64,000 nt of DNA from positions 161,929,609 to 161,993,608 of the forward strand of contig OZ024929.1 of assembly GCA_964017235.1 (NCBI GenBank), given 5' to 3'. The notes beneath the pieces were generated by a model. The model was not told the DNA's origin. It saw nothing but the letters and a program-made list of their open reading frames with translations, and did no database searches. Within the stretch, counting starts at the first letter, position 1; each line of letters starts with the position of its first letter. This DNA is from Sabellastarte sp. h YS-2021. Lineage: Eukaryota; Annelida; Polychaeta; Sabellida; Sabellidae. Shown piece by piece: positions 58,239 through 64,000 of the stretch. A program made the position numbers and the translations under genes.

Positions 58239-61065
58239 CAGTATAAGCACAGATGTCTAGTCAATTGGCTTGGTGTTTGAAATATTCCAATAGTTTTATT
58301 TTTCCTTCTTTGTCAAAATAATTAGGTAATTGTTATTTGTTTTTAAGTGCGACTACAGTTGTCTAAATACTTCAGTTTCTCAACATGAAGGTGTCAAACT
58401 TTTTTGTGAGAGTAGGACACACTCCCATGACAAGTTGGTTGTATTAGGAGAATGTATCTGACAAACTGGTTATTGTTCATTTCTAATTTACCAGAGCGTG
58501 GAAAATACAAAGAATCCCAAATCTTTAAATGGGTGACTGTGTAAAGGCTATGTGTAAAACTACAAGTTACAGCCTTTCAAACACTATTTTTTGCTGTTAT
58601 AGAATACTCAAGGACATACTTCAGAGTAGAATAGAATGATAAAGAGCATTTGAAGCATAGAAGTGGGATAAGACTTCAGTGTCAGTCATTTTCAAAATAG
58701 ATTTATGTGTATCGATTAATTTAAATTGTGGCAGCCTTATTGTTTTTGCATACAATTTCAGGTTATTAGTGCAAATATATTGGCCTGTCTTTGACCTGTC
58801 AATACATTTTCTTTTTTCTTTTACAGCGTAGTTTAAAACAATCAATCAAAAATAAGCTGTAAGCCCACCTCTACATCCTCAAGTTCTGAACATAGCAATC
58901 AAAGTCTAAATTTGTACTTTTCAGTATGTTAAGTAAAATGACAGATTTCATGTGAGCAAATTTCATAAAACTTTATACCAGTTAGTCTGTACCTAGAATT
59001 TACCTTAACCAAGATTATATTTTCTTCCACAAATTAACACTCCAGCAACAGAAATGCTGACAATGATAACATCATTTTACTGCTTCCTGCAGTTAATTGA
59101 CAAAAGAGTGTCTGTACCCGAGCATGTATCGTGTCAGTATTTGTAATTAGTAGGTGTGTTAATCATTCTGACTATTAGATGAGAAGTGTGACTAAGATGT
59201 TGTTTGAATGGTGCTGGGATTAATTTATACATATAAACTTTCAAATACCTTTTCTGTAAACCTCCAGGAACAAATCACTGTGACGGTCATATATGGGTTG
59301 ATATTGTTCAACAAGAAAACAGTCTGTTTGAAACCAGTGTACTTCTCCGCACTGTTTTACTTCATTTCAAAACTTGAATGTGTAAGAGTAAATATATGTG
59401 GATTTAAAGTAGTAAATATATTTTAATTAAAATATTTGTATGTGTTACAGTGAATCTGTGAAACGAGTCATTGTAATGCCTAAAATTTTTGTTCGCCTTA
59501 CTCCAGGACTGAAATTCAGGTTCATATTTTTTGTGTAATGACTGAACACAAAAAGAATGAACAATAATGTGAACTATATATTTGCCACGTAAAATTGAAT
59601 GCACAAAATTAATAAGGTAAAAACATTAAATGAGTGTACAGGTCTGGTACACTTAAATATGAAAATTAAACACATTGAAACACTTGACAAATGAAAACAT
59701 TGCAATAGTGAAAGACTTGAAAAAGGTACGACACTTAGAGGCACACAGGTTCACAAATTATGTTATGTAGGATTAGTGCTATTCTGTTGGTATATTACTT
59801 GAAAAATATATATTACCAAACACAGTGACCGTGTGAAAAATGCATTCCAACTAAAAATAACAGTGCTGAACAAAGTGATTACTGATTAGCGTTACAGAGC
59901 AGTGTGTGTACTTCCATTCATTTATCCACAGTGACTAGTTTCACAGATCATTGTAAGATAATATACAGCAATAAAATGGCAATATTTATTACTAGAAAAC
60001 AATTAAATAATTTATCATGGTTTCTAGGTGGGCTTATTTTTATTGGAAAAACATACCTACTCAAGGATGTGTCACAATGTCCCATAGCACCTTTTCATTA
60101 AGTTAAACATACTGGTTTTTGGGGGTTTTTTTTACTACCATTAAACTTTAGCCATACTACACCGTGTTTTCTGTTTATAAACTAATATTAAATTATCAAT
60201 AGCTGTCAAATTATCAACTGTTACATTTAAATTTATTAAACTGACTAGATCACTTTTTTCCTATTGGACAGTAGATTGTTGTCACAATGGTTGTGTTGTG
60301 ATTCCGTGTAAGTTATGGAATCCTTAAAGACAGATAAAGGCTTTCTATTGTCAAATCTTGTGCAGTTGTAATGTTGAAGAGAGATCTGTTTGTATACTTG
60401 GTACACTATTATGGATTTTGTCATACATGCAATTTTTGTCAGAGGGCTTCTTTGTGATTTATGTGGTGCAGTTGTGTTTTAGGCTATGAAACTGTCACTC
60501 ACAGAGAAAAGTTGCTGTGCACATAGAATAATTCCTAAAATTTTAAGTGTTTATGCTAAATTAATTCTGATTTTCCAAAGCAGTAAGAAGTTACCATGGA
60601 ATGTGTGAAAAATTATATGATCTTCTGAAATCTTGTTAGTAAATCTAACTTTCTTCAAACTTGTCTGTCATGTATTCATTTATTTATTCATGTCGATTAA
60701 TGTTTTAAGTTGCAAGTTTTTTTGTAGTTTTCACACACAAATTTTGGTTGCCACTGGTGAGACCAAAATACAATTACAGCCAAAATATAATGAGCACGGA
60801 ATATTGTGAAAAAGGGAAACTATCTTAAATCAGACAGCTACCCAGACTCCACTGTGAAGCTGTTTTATATTAATAGATGTGAATATGGTGACTGAAATTC
60901 ATACAAAATCCTGAACTATTTTGTGTACTTTTCAAGATATGACTTTCCAATCATTTGTGTTGTGTGTTAAATTATGCCTGTAGTGTATTCAACTTTGTTA
61001 CATATTGTGAAAAAATTTACGAGAGATACCAATAAAATTTCAAAAATAAAATGAATGTTGCATCT
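58239..61065 (+). other. HM13: Probable HM13 3' UTR
   Basis: No gene, element end or obvious repeat follows the HM13 stop for ~2.8 kb, while AATAAA signals occur at 59970-59975, 61031-61036 and 61045-61050. The last pair is followed by T-rich and GT-rich sequence. Which signal is used cannot be told from sequence alone; ORFs here are short and unremarkable. Confidence 0.4.
61031..61050 (+). terminator. Paired polyadenylation signals
   Basis: Two AATAAA hexamers 14 bases apart on the HM13 strand, followed by TGTTGCATCTG and a T-rich stretch. They are candidates for the distal HM13 poly(A) site. Confidence 0.35.
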
Positions 61066-61538
61066 GAAAACTAATTTTTTGATATTTATTTTAGTCGTTG
61101 GCCAAAATGCTCAAGGGTAGTAGTCCATTTCATTCAGTAAATTTCAAGTTTGACATTTTGACATTCTAACAGTCTTCCTGAAACATTACAACACAGTGGT
61201 AAAACATGCAAATGCTATGATATAAAATGGCAACCAAATTATCAAATTTATGAAACTGTGAACCCACTTCCAACTATTGGTGCCATCACGAGCAGCAATA
61301 TCACAGATTTACTGGTGATAAAAGAAATGGACGATAATCGAGGATTAATGATCATCCACGATACATCTCATAAACATATTCCACCATTAACTTTAGTTTA
61401 TTTTCGAAGGGATTTAATAAAAATATGATGAAATATTCATAGAATTTCTACTTTTATGCAGTTTTGATTTGTGACATAACTATGGTGAAGACAACTTCCA
61501 CTTCCTAAATGAGTGAAGAAACGTAAGTTTTGTTTTTG
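61066..61538. other. Intergenic, nothing recognised
   Basis: AT-rich sequence between the candidate poly(A) site and the next H3 element. I see no gene or element. Confidence 0.5.
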
Positions 61539-61745
61539 TTAAGCGTCCCTGAAAGGGCGCTTATTTGTTTTCACCTCAGTTTCCTCGCCGCCACATTATG
61601 GTCTCCCTTGAATATCTCCCTTATTATTAGAAGGATTCAAACCATATTTGGCACTTATATACCTTAGGCGTGGGAAAATTTTTCTGCATGCTTAAATTTG
61701 ACCTTTATGAAGGTCACATGATCAAAAACAATTTTTTTAAGTACA

Positions 61746-61746
<1 letters not shown>

Positions 61747-61776
<30 letters not shown>
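61747..61776. repeat. Poly-C tract (30 C)
   Basis: An uninterrupted run of 30 C. A second run of about 20 C lies at 62919-62938 and shorter ones in each H3 unit. Lengths of such runs are often unreliable in assemblies. Confidence 0.9.
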
Positions 61777-61777
<1 letters not shown>

Positions 61778-62093
61778 TCATCACAGTTCAGGAAAAACTA
61801 CTTGCTACACAGCCTTATGCTTTGACACACCTGTTCATACTATCGAAAACGCGAGCTGATTAGATTTTGGGAGCAATCCCTTGAAAAATGTCTCATTTAT
61901 GGGTGATTTCCTCACACCTTCCAATCTGAGAGCCTTAAATTTAGGTCAACCCCCCTATTATCTTCTTAAGTATTGCATTTAGAGCCATAAAATGTATTGG
62001 GAGGTAATAGGAAACCATATGTGGAGAGTCTAAATAGCCGGTCAGTTTTACCCCACGGCCCCCCCTTATGGGTCAAACTGGGGTCATAAAATA

Positions 62094-62320
62094 CTGTAAA
62101 ACGAGAAATGTTTGCAGCTATTAAAGTTCGTGGTTTTCCCATTAAAATGATATTGGCACTATTAAAGTTCGTCCGACAATTCCCGTTTTTTTGAGCGATA
62201 ATTCCCGTATATGGGTGTATACTAGTACTAAACTAAATTTCGGTCGATTAATTTTCGTGCTTTTCCCGCGATTGCGAAATTCGCCAAATAAATCGTCGGT
62301 AAACATTTATCGTTTTACAG
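62094..62320. mobile_element. MITE with 22-bp TIRs, TA target duplication
   Basis: The ends are CTGTAAAACGAGAAATGTTT and the inverted AAACATTTATCGTTTTACAG, flanked by TA at 62092-62093 and 62321-62322. The neighbouring tandem units read CATAAAATAGCTGATTTTGA without the insert, which proves the boundaries and the TA duplication. Subterminal ATTAAAGTTCGT occurs twice. Non-coding, 227 bp. Confidence 0.85.
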
Positions 62321-63162
62321 TAGCTGATTTTGAGTTTTTGCCTTATATCTCCTTTATTGTTGCTTTTATAGCTTCAGAATGTATTAAGAGGTATTGGGAA
62401 AGCATATGTGGAGAGTCTAAATAGCCGGTCAGTTTTACCCCCCGACCCCCCCTTATGGGTCAAACTGGGGTCATAAAATAGCTGATTTTGAGTTTTTGCC
62501 TTATATCTCCTTTATTGTTGCTTTTATAGCTTCAGAATGTATTAAGAGGTATTGGGAAAGCATATGTGGAGAGTCTAAATAGCCAGTCAGTTTTACCCCC
62601 CAACCCCCCCTTATAGGCTAAACTGGGGTCATAAATAGCTGCTTTGGAGTTTTTGCCTTATATCTCCTTTATCGTTGCTTTTATAGCTTCAGAATGTATT
62701 AAGAGGTATTGGGAAAGCATATGTGGAGAATCTAAATAGCCAGTCAGTTTTACCCCCCAACCCCCCCTTATAGGCTAAACTGGGGTCATAAATAGCTGCT
62801 TTGGAGTTTTTGCCTTATATCTCCTTTATCGTTGCTTTTATAGCTTCAGAATGTATTAAGAGGTATTGGGAAAGCATATGTGGAGAATCTAAATAGCTGG
62901 TCACTTTTATCCCCTGATCCCCCCCCCCCCCCCCCCCCATGGGTCAAACTGGGGTCATAAAATAGCTGATTTCGAGTTTTTGTCTTATATCTCCTTTAAT
63001 GTTGCTGTTATAGATTGAGAATGTATTAAGAAATATTGGGAAAGCATATGTCGAGAGTCTAAGTAGCCGGTCAGTTTTACCACCCGACCCCCCCCCCCCC
63101 TTATGGGTCAAACTGGGGTAAAAAATAGCTGTTTTGGAGTTTTTAACCTGATATCTCCTTCA

Positions 63163-64000
63163 TTATCTCCCGCCGGGCTTTAGCCCGGGAGGGAGATTAT
63201 GAAATGATGTCTGTGTGTGCGTGCGTGCGTGTGTGTGCGTTAGTTAGTCACGCAGATTTCTCCAAAACTGCTACAGCTACAGATTTTTTGTAAATTAATT
63301 GTCCCAATGAATTTTCATGCCCTTGAAAATTTTTTTGGTTTTATTGACTTAGGCCTAAAGATATAGTGAGTAATAGCAATCTTAGCTACTTTGAGTAAAG
63401 GGCTCATAACTCAAAAACTATTGCAGTAACAAGTTTTTCTTCAAATATGTTGTTCAGCTACTTTGTCCTTAACTATAAGATGGTACATAGTTTGGGGTCC
63501 CATTGCATGCCATAAGTGAGTAATAGCTATTTTCTCATTTGTAGCTAAATAACAGAAGAAGTAAATGTCAAATATCTTCAAAAGTATTGAAGTTAGGGAA
63601 ATCTTTTCAAATATGTTGTCCATCTTCTTTTTGGTAAGCTATCACATACTAAAGTTTCAGACCTGGTGCACCTTGGATAGCTGAGTAATAGCTACTTTGA
63701 AATTCTGACTGGTGAGTAAAGCGATTGTAACTCCAAAACTATTGCAGTTCGAGTATTTTCCTAAAATATGTTGTTCAGCTACTTTGTCCTTAGCTATAAG
63801 ATGGTACATAGTTTGGGGTTCTATTGCATGTCATAAGTGAGTAATAGCTATTTTCTCATTTGTAGCTAAATAACAGAAGAAGTAAATGTCAAATATCTTC
63901 AAAAGTATTAAAGTTAGGGAAATCTTTTCAAATATGTTGTCCATCTACTTTTTGGTAAGCTATGGCATAGTAAAGTTTCAGACCTGTTGCACCTTGGATA
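63163..64000 (+). mobile_element. H4 element, 5' part, continues beyond window
   Basis: TTATCTCCCGCCGGGCTTTA and GCCCGGGAGGGAGATTATGA form the terminal palindrome, followed by a TGTGTGCGTGCG microsatellite. Units with GAGTAATAGCTA, AACTCNAAAACTATTGCAGT and ATGTTGTTCAGCTACTTTG follow. A ~324-bp period is visible (63510 and 63834). It interrupts the H3 element at CTCCTTCA. Confidence 0.8.

Larger units (their letters stand above)
61539..63162 (+). mobile_element. H3 element, 5' part with ~155-bp units
   Basis: It starts TTAAGCGTCCCTGAAAGGGC and GCTTATTTG, then CTCGCCGCCACATTATGGTC as at 38330. Tandem units follow with TTGCCTTATATCTCCTTTAT, GTTGCTTTTATAGCTTCAG, GTATTGGGAAAGCATATGTG and a C-run before CAAACTGGGGTCATAAA, repeating at about 62410, 62570, 62725, 62880 and 63050. 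It is interrupted by a MITE (62094-62320) and by an H4 element at 63163. The 3' end is not in the window. Confidence 0.75.

Overview
This is eukaryotic genomic DNA, most likely from a bivalve mollusc. The evidence is one multi-exon animal gene with very long introns, a DIRS-type retrotransposon, several tRNA-derived SINEs, MITEs, and satellite-bearing Helitron/Helentron-like elements of the kind known from bivalves as 'pearl' or HINE elements. The species assignment is inference; the gene and repeat calls come from reading the sequence.

The only intact protein-coding gene I can support is HM13, encoding signal peptide peptidase (SPP), an intramembrane aspartyl protease of the ER. It lies on the + strand in 11 exons between 15878 and 58238. 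All ten introns are GT-AG, all phases agree, and the product is 378 residues. It keeps the YD and GLGD catalytic motifs, the QPALLYLVP motif and a KKxx-type C-terminus. The coding sequence totals 1137 bases; the other 98% is introns, repeats and intergenic DNA.

Layout. 1-3172: decayed DIRS element (RT/RNase H tail plus tyrosine recombinase) with a satellite element inserted in its terminal palindrome. 3220-9140: two elements built from ~145-bp units rich in TGACCTTGA. 9.5-15.1 kb: MITEs, SINEs, a LINE 3' end and a dead MULE transposase. 15.7-58.2 kb: HM13, with introns 3, 6, 7 and 9 filled by large, often nested elements. 58.2-61.1 kb: probable 3' UTR. 61.5-64 kb: further elements running off the window.

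The most interesting structure is a set of at least six non-autonomous element families (called H1-H6 here) that differ in sequence but share a blueprint. They begin with TTA plus a short terminal palindrome, followed (in most) by a GC-rich patch and a tandemly repeated core. Near the 3' end they carry the inverted copy of the 5' arm and a small hairpin, and five of the six end in CTAG before a T. Core monomers are shared between families with different ends, which suggests module exchange. Almost all copies point the same way as HM13, several end within about 50 bases of splice acceptors, and two near-identical 3.3-kb copies flank exon 7.
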